From assembly GCA_012514185.1 (NCBI GenBank), contig JAAZAT010000282.1, positions 1 to 39,423 on the forward strand: a stretch of 39,423 bases of DNA. Reading direction: 5' to 3'. A model generated the notes under the pieces. That model worked only from the letters and a program-made list of their open reading frames with translations. It was not told the DNA's origin and did no database searches. Position 1 is the stretch's first letter; every line of letters begins with the position of its first letter. Shown piece by piece: positions 15,235 to 23,484 of the stretch. The DNA comes from Spirochaetales bacterium. GTDB taxonomy: Bacteria > Spirochaetota > Spirochaetia > Sphaerochaetales > Sphaerochaetaceae. The position numbers were made by a program, and so were the translations under genes.

Positions 15235-18186
15235 ATGAGTGAACGGCAATGGGCCCTTGGCGATGAGGTATCCGGGTTTCAGTTGGTAGAGATTTCCACC
15301 CTGCCGGAGTACAAGGGTGTCGGGTACTTGTTTCGGCATATTGAAACCGGTATGGAAGTGTTCCAGGTGGTCAATGAGGATAGCGAGCTCTTTTTCAGCT
15401 ACGTGTTCAAGACGCTGCCCGGCAACGACTGCGGGATCGCCCACATTCTTGAGCATTGCGTGCTTGCCGGCTCTGAGCGTTACCCGGTGCGCGATCCGTT
15501 CATGACGTTGCTCAAGGGCAGCACCAACACCTTCATGAATGCCATGACCTACCCGGACAAGACCCTGTATCCAGCGGCCAGCCCGCTGAAGAAGGACTTT
15601 GACAATCTCTTTTGTGTGTACACCGATGCAGTATTCGCCCCGCTTCTGAGAGAAGAGACTTTTTGGCAGGAGGGGGTGCGCTTGGTCAGTGACGGTGAGA
15701 ACCTTCACTTTGAAGGGGTTGTCTACAACGAAATGCTCGGGGACGGCTCCGACCATGATTCGATTGTCGGCAAGAGCAGCGTCCGCTCCCTGTATCCCGA
15801 TACCCCCTATGCCTTTGAATCGGGGGGGAATCCCGAGCAGATCGTCCGCCTCGACTATCAACAGTTCCTCTCCTTCTACAGCCAGTTCTACCATCCCTCC
15901 AACTGCAAGCTGTTCCTGTTTGGAAACCTGCCGGTGGGAGAGAAGCTGGCGTACCTCGATCAGGAGTATTTGAAGACCCGCGGTTCGCTTCGTGTGAACA
16001 GCACCTGCAAGCCGGCCGCAAGATGGAAGCAGGAACGCAGCGTCACCTTCACCAGCCCGATGGAGGAGGGGCAGACCAAGGAGAGTTCCTCGGTCGTCCT
16101 CTCTTGGGCGACCAGTGAGGTGACCGACTCCTTGGCTTTGATCACCCTTTCAACCCTGGTTGACATTCTTCTGGGCAATCCGGCTGCCCCGCTGTACAAG
16201 GCGCTGCTCGACAGCGGGCTTGGATTGGACATCTCACCTGAGAGCGGGATGAGCGCCGACTTCAGGCAGATGCCGTTTCTGGTCGGTTTCAAAGGAATCG
16301 ATGCTCAGAAGGCGGAACAAGCAAGAGCCTGCATACTCAATTCCCTGGCAGACATCATCAAGCAAGGCTTGGACAGCGAATTGGTCGCCTCCAGCCTCAA
16401 GCGTGCACGCTTCAAGCAGTTGGAGATTCCCGGAGGCATGCCCAATGGGCTGAGGGCGTTGAACCGGAGCTTGCGTGGTTGGATTTTCGATCTTGGCCCA
16501 AGCGCCACCATCCAGTCGGCTCCCTTGCTCGAAGAGCTTGAACGGAAGCTGGAGGAAAATCCCCGATATTTCGAGGATTGGATGCAGGTCAACCTCATCG
16601 ACAACCCGCACCGATGCCTGGTGACGGTAAAAGGTGATGCCGAGCACCAAAAACGCCAAAGTGATTCGATTGCGCGATACGCCCAACAAATCAAGGACGA
16701 GCTGGGAAAGAAGGGGATGAAGCAGGTCGTCCTGCAGAATGAGCGGTTTGCCACATTTGAGAGTGAGGGTGATAAAGCCGAGGCTCTGGCCACGGTACCG
16801 TACCTGCGCTTGAGCGACCTGCCCAGTACGATCAAGCCGAATACCCACGATCATGTGCTTGCGGGTGGGCGCGACCTCTTTATCAGGCCGCAATTTTGCA
16901 ACCAGATTGTCTATGCAGATATCAGCTTGGATATCGCCGACCTCTCCGAGCGTGAGCTGTTGTTGCTTCCCTTCTATACAAGGCTGGTGCAGATGACCGG
17001 CATGGGCGAGCTCTCCTATGTACAGGTGGCCACCAAGCTCAAGCACCTGACCGGCGATTTCAATCTCTTTGTCGAGATGGGTTCGTCGTGTAGTGATGAG
17101 GATGTTCTGGTGCTGCTCTGCAGGGCCAAAATGCTGGTTGAGGATTTTGAGGAGGCGATGCAATTCATCCAGCGGTTGCTGTTTGAAGCCAAGGTCGATG
17201 ACCTGAAGCAGATCAAGCAGGTGCTGAACAACTATAAGACCGATTTCGCAGACAGCATAACCTACAGCGCCCACAGTTTCGCCTCGCTGTGTGCAGCCAG
17301 TGTCTTCAGCCCGATCCAGTACGAAGGCGAGCAGCTTTCCGGTCTGCACCAGTGGTTCTTCCTCGATGCCCTGACCGAAGACGACCTGCCGCAATTGGCG
17401 GTGGAGATGCTCGCGCTGCAGCAGAAGCTGAACAATCGCAATCGCCTGACCTGTCACCTCAGCTGTGATGAACAGGCTGTTCAGCCCCTGATTCCAATCG
17501 TCGATCGTTTTGTTCTGGGGTTCGAGGACAGGGGACCCGTTGTCGCCCAGAAGCGCAGCTACGATGCAGTCAGCAAGGGTGAAGTGCACGAAGTGCAGCT
17601 CTACCGGCTTCCCTCTACGGTCAGCTATGCAGCCTATGCCCTGAGAACCAGCGCACGGGGCAGCATCGAACAGGCGGCCCAAGTCTTGCTCGGCCAGATT
17701 CTGAGCGGAAACGACCTGTGGGAGGTGATCCGCGGTCAGGGAGGAGCCTACGGGGTGTCGGCCAATGCCGATGTGATGGAGCAGGTCTTCGTGTTCTCCA
17801 CCTATCGCGATCCACGGATCATCGGCTCGCTCAGTGACTTCAAGCGGGTGCTCTCCAAATATGCAACCGAGGCCGTCGATGCCAAGCATATTGAGAATGC
17901 CTTGATTTCCACCGTCGGTTCCGAGCTCAAGCCGCTCTCACCCAGCCAGGACTCCATCCTTTCTTTCCGACGGCTGCTCTACAAGATCAGCGATGAGTTC
18001 AGGCTCATGCGCAGGGAGCAGCTCTTGGGCATGGACAGCGACCAGCTCAACAAAGGCGCCCAGGCGTTGCTGAGATCGGCCGAGCTGGAGGATTCCTATG
18101 TGGTGTTGGCTGGTTCCCAGTTGCTGGAAGCTGAGAAGGTGAAGCATCCTATGCTTGATCGTCCTTCAATCCGTCTGCCGCTGTAG
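15235..18186 (+). CDS. M16C metallopeptidase (presequence protease/PreP-like)
   Basis: 983 residues from the ATG at 15235 with AGGAG at 15221-15225; the ATG at 15196 has no ribosome site. The inverted zinc motif HILEH (H70, E73, H74) and the third ligand in VYNEM (E166) mark the active N-terminal M16 half. The M16C-associated middle and the inactive C-terminal half make up the full length of about 980 residues typical of PreP/falcilysin-type peptidases. These are closed-chamber zinc peptidases that degrade short unfolded peptides. No signal peptide is present, so it is cytoplasmic. Its 3' end overlaps the convergent hydrogenase-like gene by 38 bases. Confidence 0.95.
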   Translation: MSERQWALGDEVSGFQLVEISTLPEYKGVGYLFRHIETGMEVFQVVNEDSELFFSYVFKTLPGNDCGIAHILEHCVLAGSERYPVRDPFMTLLKGSTNTFMNAMTYPDKTLYPAASPLKKDFDNLFCVYTDAVFAPLLREETFWQEGVRLVSDGENLHFEGVVYNEMLGDGSDHDSIVGKSSVRSLYPDTPYAFESGGNPEQIVRLDYQQFLSFYSQFYHPSNCKLFLFGNLPVGEKLAYLDQEYLKTRGSLRVNSTCKPAARWKQERSVTFTSPMEEGQTKESSSVVLSWATSEVTDSLALITLSTLVDILLGNPAAPLYKALLDSGLGLDISPESGMSADFRQMPFLVGFKGIDAQKAEQARACILNSLADIIKQGLDSELVASSLKRARFKQLEIPGGMPNGLRALNRSLRGWIFDLGPSATIQSAPLLEELERKLEENPRYFEDWMQVNLIDNPHRCLVTVKGDAEHQKRQSDSIARYAQQIKDELGKKGMKQVVLQNERFATFESEGDKAEALATVPYLRLSDLPSTIKPNTHDHVLAGGRDLFIRPQFCNQIVYADISLDIADLSERELLLLPFYTRLVQMTGMGELSYVQVATKLKHLTGDFNLFVEMGSSCSDEDVLVLLCRAKMLVEDFEEAMQFIQRLLFEAKVDDLKQIKQVLNNYKTDFADSITYSAHSFASLCAASVFSPIQYEGEQLSGLHQWFFLDALTEDDLPQLAVEMLALQQKLNNRNRLTCHLSCDEQAVQPLIPIVDRFVLGFEDRGPVVAQKRSYDAVSKGEVHEVQLYRLPSTVSYAAYALRTSARGSIEQAAQVLLGQILSGNDLWEVIRGQGGAYGVSANADVMEQVFVFSTYRDPRIIGSLSDFKRVLSKYATEAVDAKHIENALISTVGSELKPLSPSQDSILSFRRLLYKISDEFRLMRREQLLGMDSDQLNKGAQALLRSAELEDSYVVLAGSQLLEAEKVKHPMLDRPSIRLPL

Positions 18187-19486
18187 ATCGTTCGCCCCAG
18201 ATGCGGGCCAGACTGTTGAGGTCTTTTTCCGACTTGAGCTTGAGCACGACGCATTGACGGATGCTTGCCTGGCTTTTTGCAATATCCTCAGCCAAGACTT
18301 TGCAGGATGGACTGCCGCAGAGTCCGCAATCGATGCCGGGCAGGGCTTTGAGGATACGTTCTGCCTTGCGGAGTTTCTGCAGGGCCTTTGCATGGTCGGT
18401 GTCCAGGCCAAGCACCGCCAGGGGGGCGACCGGTTCCAGATTGAGATTTTTATAGAACGCACTCGCATGCCTCAGGATGCGTTCGCACAAATTCTGGTCC
18501 AACTGCTTGGGGACGGTGCTGGACCAGTGCCTGAGCCGCTCGGTTGCCAGAAATCGGTTGCGGACCGTCAGGATTCCCCCGACACACCCCTCTGCACAGG
18601 CGTCAAGCTCCAGAAATTGCAGGTTCGTGTCCTGTTCGTCTTCCAGGATTTCCAAGAATTCAATGACATTGTGCATCTCGTCGACTGCCAGGCAACGTCC
18701 GCTGTGACTCGAGCTCTGTCCCTTGACCAGGCTCCACCGCAAGGCTTTACGGGTGCAGACGGGGAAGCTGAACGCACGATTTCCTTCCTGTACTTCTCCC
18801 TTGTGCTTTGCAAGGTATGCACAAACAAGGTTGTAGGCGGTATCGAAATTGATGATCCCGTCGAAGAGGCGATGCTCCTCCGATCCCTCGGTCTTGAACT
18901 GGGCGATTTTTGCAGCACAGGGACTGAAGTAGAAGACACCCAGGCCGTCGGCGATCGCCTTCAGTTCACTGCGGACGAACATGGCCGTCACTTGGGCAGG
19001 GGAGCGCAGGGTGCTCAGGTTGCCCACCAAGAGGGGGAACCTGACTTGGATCAGGCGCTGGACCGAGGGACAGAAATTGCTGATCAGGGGAAGAGAGGAA
19101 CTCTGGTCCTTTGCTTCAAGAACAGTAAGAATGTCCACACCGGTTTCGGCAAGGTAGAGGTGGGTGAAGCCCAGCGCATACAAAGCTGTGATGATCTGGC
19201 CGAGCTTCACCGAATCGTCGAACTGTGCAAAAAAGACAGCCGGTACAATGGCGACGCGGGTGGTGAAGGCTTCAAGCTGGGAAAGGCTGTCCTGCTCGAT
19301 GGCGATGGCATCGTTCGGACAGACAGCCATGCACTGGCCGCATTCGATGCACAAGTCATTGTCGATCCGGGCTTTCCCCTTGGCGATGCGGATGGCCTGG
19401 GTCGGGCAGCGCTTCATGCAATGGGTGCACCCCTTGCAGGCATGTTCTACGATGTAGAGGGCATGATGAAAAACCTGGGTGCTCAT
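18149..19486 (-). CDS. Sensory-type [FeFe]-hydrogenase homologue (HydS-like iron-sulfur protein)
   Basis: 445 residues. Two N-terminal 4Fe-4S motifs (C17-C27 and C46-C56) precede a hydrogenase large-subunit domain (about 75-320). A C-terminal Fe-S domain (CGLCGSPSC, C387, C390, C395, plus C412) follows. The four cysteines that bind the H-cluster cubane are kept (C139, C190, C297, C301), as is a Lys after the second motif (K193). The proton-relay Cys is Phe138, the active-site Met is Ser188, and the third motif reads ACAEGC. These changes match putative sensory hydrogenases rather than fast catalysts. GGAGGAGGT precedes the ATG, which overlaps the ATPase stop (ATGA). Likely role: sensing H2 or redox state and signalling through the ATPase. 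Confidence 0.85.
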   Translation of the reverse strand: MSTQVFHHALYIVEHACKGCTHCMKRCPTQAIRIAKGKARIDNDLCIECGQCMAVCPNDAIAIEQDSLSQLEAFTTRVAIVPAVFFAQFDDSVKLGQIITALYALGFTHLYLAETGVDILTVLEAKDQSSSLPLISNFCPSVQRLIQVRFPLLVGNLSTLRSPAQVTAMFVRSELKAIADGLGVFYFSPCAAKIAQFKTEGSEEHRLFDGIINFDTAYNLVCAYLAKHKGEVQEGNRAFSFPVCTRKALRWSLVKGQSSSHSGRCLAVDEMHNVIEFLEILEDEQDTNLQFLELDACAEGCVGGILTVRNRFLATERLRHWSSTVPKQLDQNLCERILRHASAFYKNLNLEPVAPLAVLGLDTDHAKALQKLRKAERILKALPGIDCGLCGSPSCKVLAEDIAKSQASIRQCVVLKLKSEKDLNSLARIWGERSTAADGLKDDQA

Positions 19487-19905
19487 ACCTCCTCCTTAAG
19501 ATTGAAGAGCATGGTCAGATGGGTATGGTCGCCTTCTTTTGTATAGATGGAGAGCTTGTCACAGCTTTTTTGGATGTTCGGCAGGCCCATGCCCGCCCCG
19601 TATCCCAGTTCGCGCACTTCCTCGGTTGCGGTGGACCACCCCTCGGTCATCGCTAGGTCCAGGTCGGGGATGCCGGGGCCGGTATCAATGACTTGGACCT
19701 GGATTGCATCCTCCTCGAAGTCGCAGAGAATCCTGCCCCCGTATGAGTGTGCAATGACGTTGACTTCAGCCTCGAAGACCGCGACTATGATGCGCTTGAT
19801 CGTCTGGGGTGGGATGTTCAGCTGCTTGAGCAGCCGTTTGAGGTTGCTTGAGGCAACCCCTGCCACCGAGAAGTCCTGAGCTGGGACGAGGTACTCTTGG
19901 TGCAT
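19483..19905 (-). CDS. Anti-sigma-type ATP-binding protein (HATPase_c, SpoIIAB/RsbW-like)
   Basis: 140 residues with the GHKL fold: N-box E45/N49 in VFEAEVNVIAHS, G1 box DTGPGI (D74, G76, G78) and G2 box GAGMGL (103-108). There is no phosphoacceptor or sensor domain, so it is not a complete histidine kinase. Stand-alone proteins of this size act as Ser/Thr kinases of anti-sigma-antagonist proteins or as anti-sigma factors. It starts one base after the DRTGG stop and overlaps the hydrogenase-like gene. Similar ATPases occur in clostridial and Thermotoga hydrogenase clusters, so a signalling role with its neighbour is the best inference. No antagonist or sigma partner is adjacent. Confidence 0.88.
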   Translation of the reverse strand: MHQEYLVPAQDFSVAGVASSNLKRLLKQLNIPPQTIKRIIVAVFEAEVNVIAHSYGGRILCDFEEDAIQVQVIDTGPGIPDLDLAMTEGWSTATEEVRELGYGAGMGLPNIQKSCDKLSIYTKEGDHTHLTMLFNLKEEV

Positions 19906-19906
19906 C

Positions 19907-20251
19907 CTAATATACCGGCTTCAACCCTTGTTGATAGAGCAGTGCACTGGCCTTGAAGAGGGAATAGGCAGTGTAGGAGAGGGAGATGTTCAGCTCATTT
20001 GCCATATCGATCATGCTCTGGCTCGGTTTCTTGTTGCGAACCAAAAGGATGTTGCTGATATCGCTCATCTCCGCAGTTCTAATGGCTTGGTTGTTGGACA
20101 AGCCGGTAATGAGGATGATGTCATCCTCCAAAATGGTCAGGACATCGCTCATGAGGTCGCTGGCGAAGCCTCTCGTCACTTCATCTTCCAGATGGGACTC
20201 TCCGCAGACGAGTTTTCCATCCACACATGCTAAAATATCTTTGAGTTTCAT
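19907..20251 (-). CDS. DRTGG-domain protein
   Basis: 114 residues. The pattern ILITGLSNNQAIRTAEMSD, ILLVRNKKPSQSMIDMANE, then ISLSYTAYSLFKAS matches the stand-alone DRTGG fold, also found in phosphotransacetylases and CBS-containing proteins, though the name-giving motif is degenerate. The fold is thought to bind a small ligand or mediate protein contacts. It heads the ATPase/hydrogenase-like operon. DRTGG, ATPase and hydrogenase genes also cluster in other anaerobes, which supports a joint function. No Shine-Dalgarno precedes the ATG, and TATACT ends 7 bases upstream, so the message may be leaderless. Confidence 0.85.
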   Translation of the reverse strand: MKLKDILACVDGKLVCGESHLEDEVTRGFASDLMSDVLTILEDDIILITGLSNNQAIRTAEMSDISNILLVRNKKPSQSMIDMANELNISLSYTAYSLFKASALLYQQGLKPVY

Positions 20252-20258
20252 AGGTGAG

Positions 20259-20264
20259 AGTATA
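20259..20264 (-). promoter_or_regulatory. Predicted -10 element of the sensory hydrogenase operon
   Basis: Minus-strand TATACT (20264-20259) lies 7 bases before the ATG at 20251. No convincing -35 is present 16-18 bases upstream, so this may be an activator-dependent or alternative-sigma promoter. Confidence 0.4.
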
Positions 20265-20312
20265 CCATGGACAAAGGCTCCGACGGTAGGTAAAACTCAG
20301 ACTCCTTTTACT

Positions 20313-20336
20313 CTTTTTGCCTTTCAAAAAGAAAGG
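20313..20336. promoter_or_regulatory. Two overlapping inverted repeats at the glpK promoter
   Basis: CTTTTTG (20313-20319) pairs perfectly with CAAAAAG (20325-20331). CCTTTC (20320-20325) pairs perfectly with GAAAGG (20331-20336). The two pairings share bases and exclude each other. They sit over the proposed glpK -35 and spacer, so they are best read as operator half-sites. Confidence 0.45.
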
Positions 20337-20350
20337 TGAGAAGCTATACT
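20322..20350 (+). promoter_or_regulatory. Predicted glpK promoter
   Basis: TTTCAA (20322-20327), a 17-base spacer and TATACT (20345-20350, five of six). Transcription would start near 20357. The short leader would begin at or just before the AGGAGG ribosome site (20360-20365). Confidence 0.45.
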
Positions 20351-20371
20351 GGCTGAAAGAGGAGGATTTGC

Positions 20372-21886
20372 GTGAAATACGTTGGAGCTTTGGACCAGGG
20401 AACGACCAGTACCCGTTTTATTGTGTTTGACCAGAAAGGAAGTCTCGTTTCATCCCATCAGCTGGAACACCAGCAGATTTACCCCCAGCCCGGTTGGGTT
20501 GAACACGACCCTTGGGAAATCTGGGACAACAGCTCGGAGTGCATCAGCAAGGCGCTGAAGGCTGCCAACCTCAAAGGGAGTGACATCGCCGGCATCGGCA
20601 TCACCAATCAGAGGGAGACGATTGTTGCCTGGAATCCGAAAACCGGAAAAGTATGGCACAATGCAATCGTTTGGCAGGATTTGCGGGGATCCGATCTCAT
20701 TGAGCGGTTGAAAGAGCAGGTGGATGCCTCCTTCCTTCAGAAAAAAAGCGGATTACTTTTCAGCCCGTATTTTGCTGCATCCAAGATCGCCTGGCTTTTG
20801 GACCATGTGGAGGGCCTTCGTGATGAGGCAGAGAGGGGGGATGTGGTCTTCGGCACCATCGACACCTGGCTTACGTGGAATCTGACCGGAGGAAAGGCTC
20901 TGGTCACCGATGTCTCCAACGCCTCCCGCTACCTGTTGATGAACATTGAAAGCTGCCAGTGGGATGATGAGCTGCTCGCTCTTTTCAACATCCCCAAGAA
21001 GGCACTGCCGACCATCGTGCCATCCTCGGGCATGGTGTACGCTCATACCACCCCCAGCGGGCCCTTGCGCAGCGAGGTTCCTGTCTGCGGCATTCTCGGC
21101 GACCAACAAGCCGCCTTGTTCGGCCAGGCATGCTTCACCGAAGGACTGGGAAAAAGTACCTATGGCACCGGCTGTTTCCTCTTGGTGAACACCGGGCGCA
21201 AGTTGGTTACCAGCGCACAGGGACTCTTGACCACCGTCGCCTACCAGCTGGGAAACGAGCCTCCCATGTATGCCTTGGAAGGTTCCATTGCGGTAGCAGG
21301 TTCGCTGGTCCAATGGGCCCGCGACAATCTCAAGATCGTAGAGACTCCGCAGGAACTGGACAAACTGGCCTCCTCTGTGCCAGACTGCGGCGGAGTGTAC
21401 ATTGTTCCTGCTTTCAGCGGGCTGTTTGCCCCGTACTGGAGATCGGATGCCCGCGGGGTCATCGCCGGCCTTACCGGATATGTCACCCGTGCACACCTCG
21501 CCAGGGCCATCCTTGAGGCGACCGCCTTCCAAGCCCATGATATCTTCAAGGGAATGGAGAAGGACAGCGGCATCGAGATGACCACGTTGAAGGTCGATGG
21601 AGGACTTACCAACAGCAAACCGCTCATGGAGTTCCAAGCTGACTTGTTGGGAATTCCCGTCATCCGTCCGTTGGTTGTGGAAACTACTGCTTTGGGTGCT
21701 GCCTATGCAGCCGGCCTGTCGGTGGGGGTATGGAAGGACCTCGACGAACTGGCTTCCTATTGGAAGGAAGAGCGGCGCTGGGAGCCCACGATGAGCGATG
21801 AAGTGCGATGTGAGAAAATTCGGTTCTGGAAGAAAGCGGTGAACCGCACCCTGGATTGGGTGGGTACACAAGAGGATGAACAGTAG
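20372..21886 (+). CDS. glpK: Glycerol kinase
   Basis: 504 residues from a GTG with AGGAGG about 6 bases upstream. FGGY-family motifs: DQGTTSTR near residue 8 (phosphate loop), GITNQRET (about 77-84), WQDLRG, GSIAVAGS, APYWRSDARG and VDGGLTNS (ATP site), then TALGAAYAAGL. The length matches bacterial GlpK. It phosphorylates glycerol to glycerol-3-phosphate in the cytoplasm. No glycerol facilitator or GlpD is adjacent. cdaA follows after only 9 bases with no terminator, so read-through into the c-di-AMP operon is likely. Overlapping inverted repeats at the promoter suggest regulation. Confidence 0.97.
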   Translation: MKYVGALDQGTTSTRFIVFDQKGSLVSSHQLEHQQIYPQPGWVEHDPWEIWDNSSECISKALKAANLKGSDIAGIGITNQRETIVAWNPKTGKVWHNAIVWQDLRGSDLIERLKEQVDASFLQKKSGLLFSPYFAASKIAWLLDHVEGLRDEAERGDVVFGTIDTWLTWNLTGGKALVTDVSNASRYLLMNIESCQWDDELLALFNIPKKALPTIVPSSGMVYAHTTPSGPLRSEVPVCGILGDQQAALFGQACFTEGLGKSTYGTGCFLLVNTGRKLVTSAQGLLTTVAYQLGNEPPMYALEGSIAVAGSLVQWARDNLKIVETPQELDKLASSVPDCGGVYIVPAFSGLFAPYWRSDARGVIAGLTGYVTRAHLARAILEATAFQAHDIFKGMEKDSGIEMTTLKVDGGLTNSKPLMEFQADLLGIPVIRPLVVETTALGAAYAAGLSVGVWKDLDELASYWKEERRWEPTMSDEVRCEKIRFWKKAVNRTLDWVGTQEDEQ

Positions 21887-21895
21887 GAGTTCCTG

Positions 21896-22717
21896 ATGGT
21901 TCTTGACGCAATGCAAGGAGTGTTGTCATTCATACGCCCCGCCTTACAGGTGGGGGTTCTTGCATGGTTGTTCTACCGGTTCTACGTCACCATAGCCCAG
22001 ACCAAGGCACAACAGTTGGTCAAGGTGGTGGTGATCCTGTTTGCAGCCTTTGCCATCAGTTACATCCTGAAACTGGATGTCCTGCTCTGGTTCTTCCGCT
22101 ACATTTCGGTTCCTGCAACCATTTTCATCTGCATTGTCTATCAGCCGGAACTGAGGAGGTCGTTCACCCAGCTGTGGAGCGGCCGTTCCAGGCTCTTCAG
22201 GATCGGGACGCAGACGACGAGCTCGGATCAGATCGACTCCATCCTCAATGCCTGCAACGTGTTGGTGAACAAGCGCAGGGGTGCCTTGATCGTATTCCCG
22301 CGCCGCCTGGGGATCAAGAACATCATCGACAGCGGGACCCGGCTCAACGCCGACCTCTCCACCAGCCTGATTCTTACGGTGTTCGACCATGATACTCCGC
22401 TGCATGATGGGGCGATGGTTGTCCAAGGCGGGCGCATCGTGGCCGCCGGATGCTACCTCCCCCTCAGTGAGCAGACCGATATCAAGAAGAGTTTCGGAAC
22501 CCGCCACCGGGCGGCGTTGGGATTGGCTGAGGAGTCGGATGCTGTTGTGCTCATTGTCAGCGAGGAGACCGGGGCGATCAGCATGACCTACAACGCCAAC
22601 CTCTACTATGACTTGGAAACTGGAACGATCAAGCGAATGCTGCTTGCCTTGTTCAGTTACAACGACATCACGCCTGAAGAACTTTTGCAGGAGGCAAGCA
22701 GTGATGAAACTGAATAA
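21896..22717 (+). CDS. cdaA: Diadenylate cyclase CdaA
   Basis: 273 residues from an ATG with GGAG. Three hydrophobic segments (about residues 8-85) precede the DAC domain. The catalytic DGA motif is at 171-173 in HDTPLHDGAMV and the RHR motif at 203-205 in GTRHRAALG. It joins two ATP into cyclic di-AMP at the membrane. In many bacteria c-di-AMP controls potassium and osmolyte transport and wall homeostasis. The last 14 bases overlap cdaR, the usual partner. glmM, often third in such operons, is absent here; acpS follows instead. Confidence 0.96.
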   Translation: MVLDAMQGVLSFIRPALQVGVLAWLFYRFYVTIAQTKAQQLVKVVVILFAAFAISYILKLDVLLWFFRYISVPATIFICIVYQPELRRSFTQLWSGRSRLFRIGTQTTSSDQIDSILNACNVLVNKRRGALIVFPRRLGIKNIIDSGTRLNADLSTSLILTVFDHDTPLHDGAMVVQGGRIVAAGCYLPLSEQTDIKKSFGTRHRAALGLAEESDAVVLIVSEETGAISMTYNANLYYDLETGTIKRMLLALFSYNDITPEELLQEASSDETE

Positions 22718-23114
22718 ACACCTGCAAGCATTCATCTACAACTGGCCGGCCAAGGTCTTGTCCTTGGTCTTTGCCTTGCTGGTGTACGCCTTCATCCAAT
22801 ACACCACCTTGGGAGCCCGGGTGGTGACCCTGCCTCTGGAAGTCTTGCTGCCTGCCGGTTACGAAGCCGAGAGCCTTGTGCCTGCTTCGGTTGAGGTCAG
22901 CATCAGGGGGAATGAGGATATCATCTACCTCATCAATCCGAATTCCATCCAGGCAAGTGCAGACTTCTCCGCCGTCAAGCAGGAGGGCATTGCCACAGCT
23001 CCGGTGATTCTCATCTACGATGAGCAGCTTTTCGATAGTGCCGATATCGCCCTGTCGGCCAATCCCACCCAATTCAGGATTCTCTTCACAGCGGGGAGCG
23101 GACCTGATGATTGA
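22704..23114 (+). CDS. cdaR: CdaR/YbbR-like regulator with a single YbbR domain
   Basis: 136 residues from the ATG at 22704, with GGAGG about 9 bases upstream. One N-terminal membrane helix (about 15-34, AKVLSLVFALLVYAFIQY) is followed by one extracytoplasmic YbbR-type domain (RVVTLPLEVLLPAGY ... VSIRGNEDIIYLI). Firmicute CdaR usually carries several YbbR domains, so this is a minimal form. It overlaps cdaA by 14 bases and acpS by 8. By analogy it binds CdaA and modulates diadenylate cyclase activity; that role is inferred from order and fold. Confidence 0.85.
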   Translation: MKLNKHLQAFIYNWPAKVLSLVFALLVYAFIQYTTLGARVVTLPLEVLLPAGYEAESLVPASVEVSIRGNEDIIYLINPNSIQASADFSAVKQEGIATAPVILIYDEQLFDSADIALSANPTQFRILFTAGSGPDD

Positions 23115-23484
23115 GGGCATCGGCATCGACGTAGTGAATATTGACCGGATCGGCAGACTCTCTCTGGCAGTGAAGCAACGGTTGTTCCATCCGCAAGAGC
23201 TGGAGGATGCGTCCGCCCTTGCCTTGGAGGTGCAAAGCGAGTTCCTTGCCGGCCGATTTGCAGCCAAGGAAGCCCTGGGCAAAGCCTTGGGCACCGGATT
23301 GAGAGGGATAAGCTTGCATGAAATCTGGGTCGAGAAGCAATCCGACGGCAGTCCCAAGCTCTGCGTTGCAGGAAGAGCCCGGGCATTGGTAGGCACCCGG
23401 ACGACGATGTTGTCCATCAGTCATGACCAGCCGGTTGCAGTAGCTGTAGTCTTGCTTCAAGGAGGCGGTGATGGCTCGCTCTGA
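23107..23484 (+). CDS. acpS: Holo-[acyl-carrier-protein] synthase
   Basis: 125 residues from the ATG at 23107, with GGGAG about 8 bases upstream. AcpS motifs: GIGIDVVNIDRI at 4-15 (metal-binding D8), FAAKEALGKALGTG (catalytic Glu/Lys) and LSISHDQ near the C-terminus. It transfers 4'-phosphopantetheine from CoA to the serine of acyl carrier protein. It overlaps both neighbours (8 bases with cdaR, 14 with truA) and is part of a housekeeping operon. Confidence 0.95.
   Translation: MIEGIGIDVVNIDRIGRLSLAVKQRLFHPQELEDASALALEVQSEFLAGRFAAKEALGKALGTGLRGISLHEIWVEKQSDGSPKLCVAGRARALVGTRTTMLSISHDQPVAVAVVLLQGGGDGSL

Noticed and set aside
16234-17889. 551-codon minus-strand frame inside the M16C peptidase gene
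   Set aside because: The plus-strand protein has a full zinc site and family length; the antisense frame has no motif or start signal.
18155-19546. 463-codon plus-strand frame opposite the sensory hydrogenase homologue
   Set aside because: The minus strand carries ordered iron-sulfur motifs, a strong ribosome site and ATGA overlap with its neighbour; the plus frame has none of these.
19483-19905. Sensor histidine kinase
   Set aside because: Only the ATP-binding domain is present, with no His phosphoacceptor, sensor or membrane segment.
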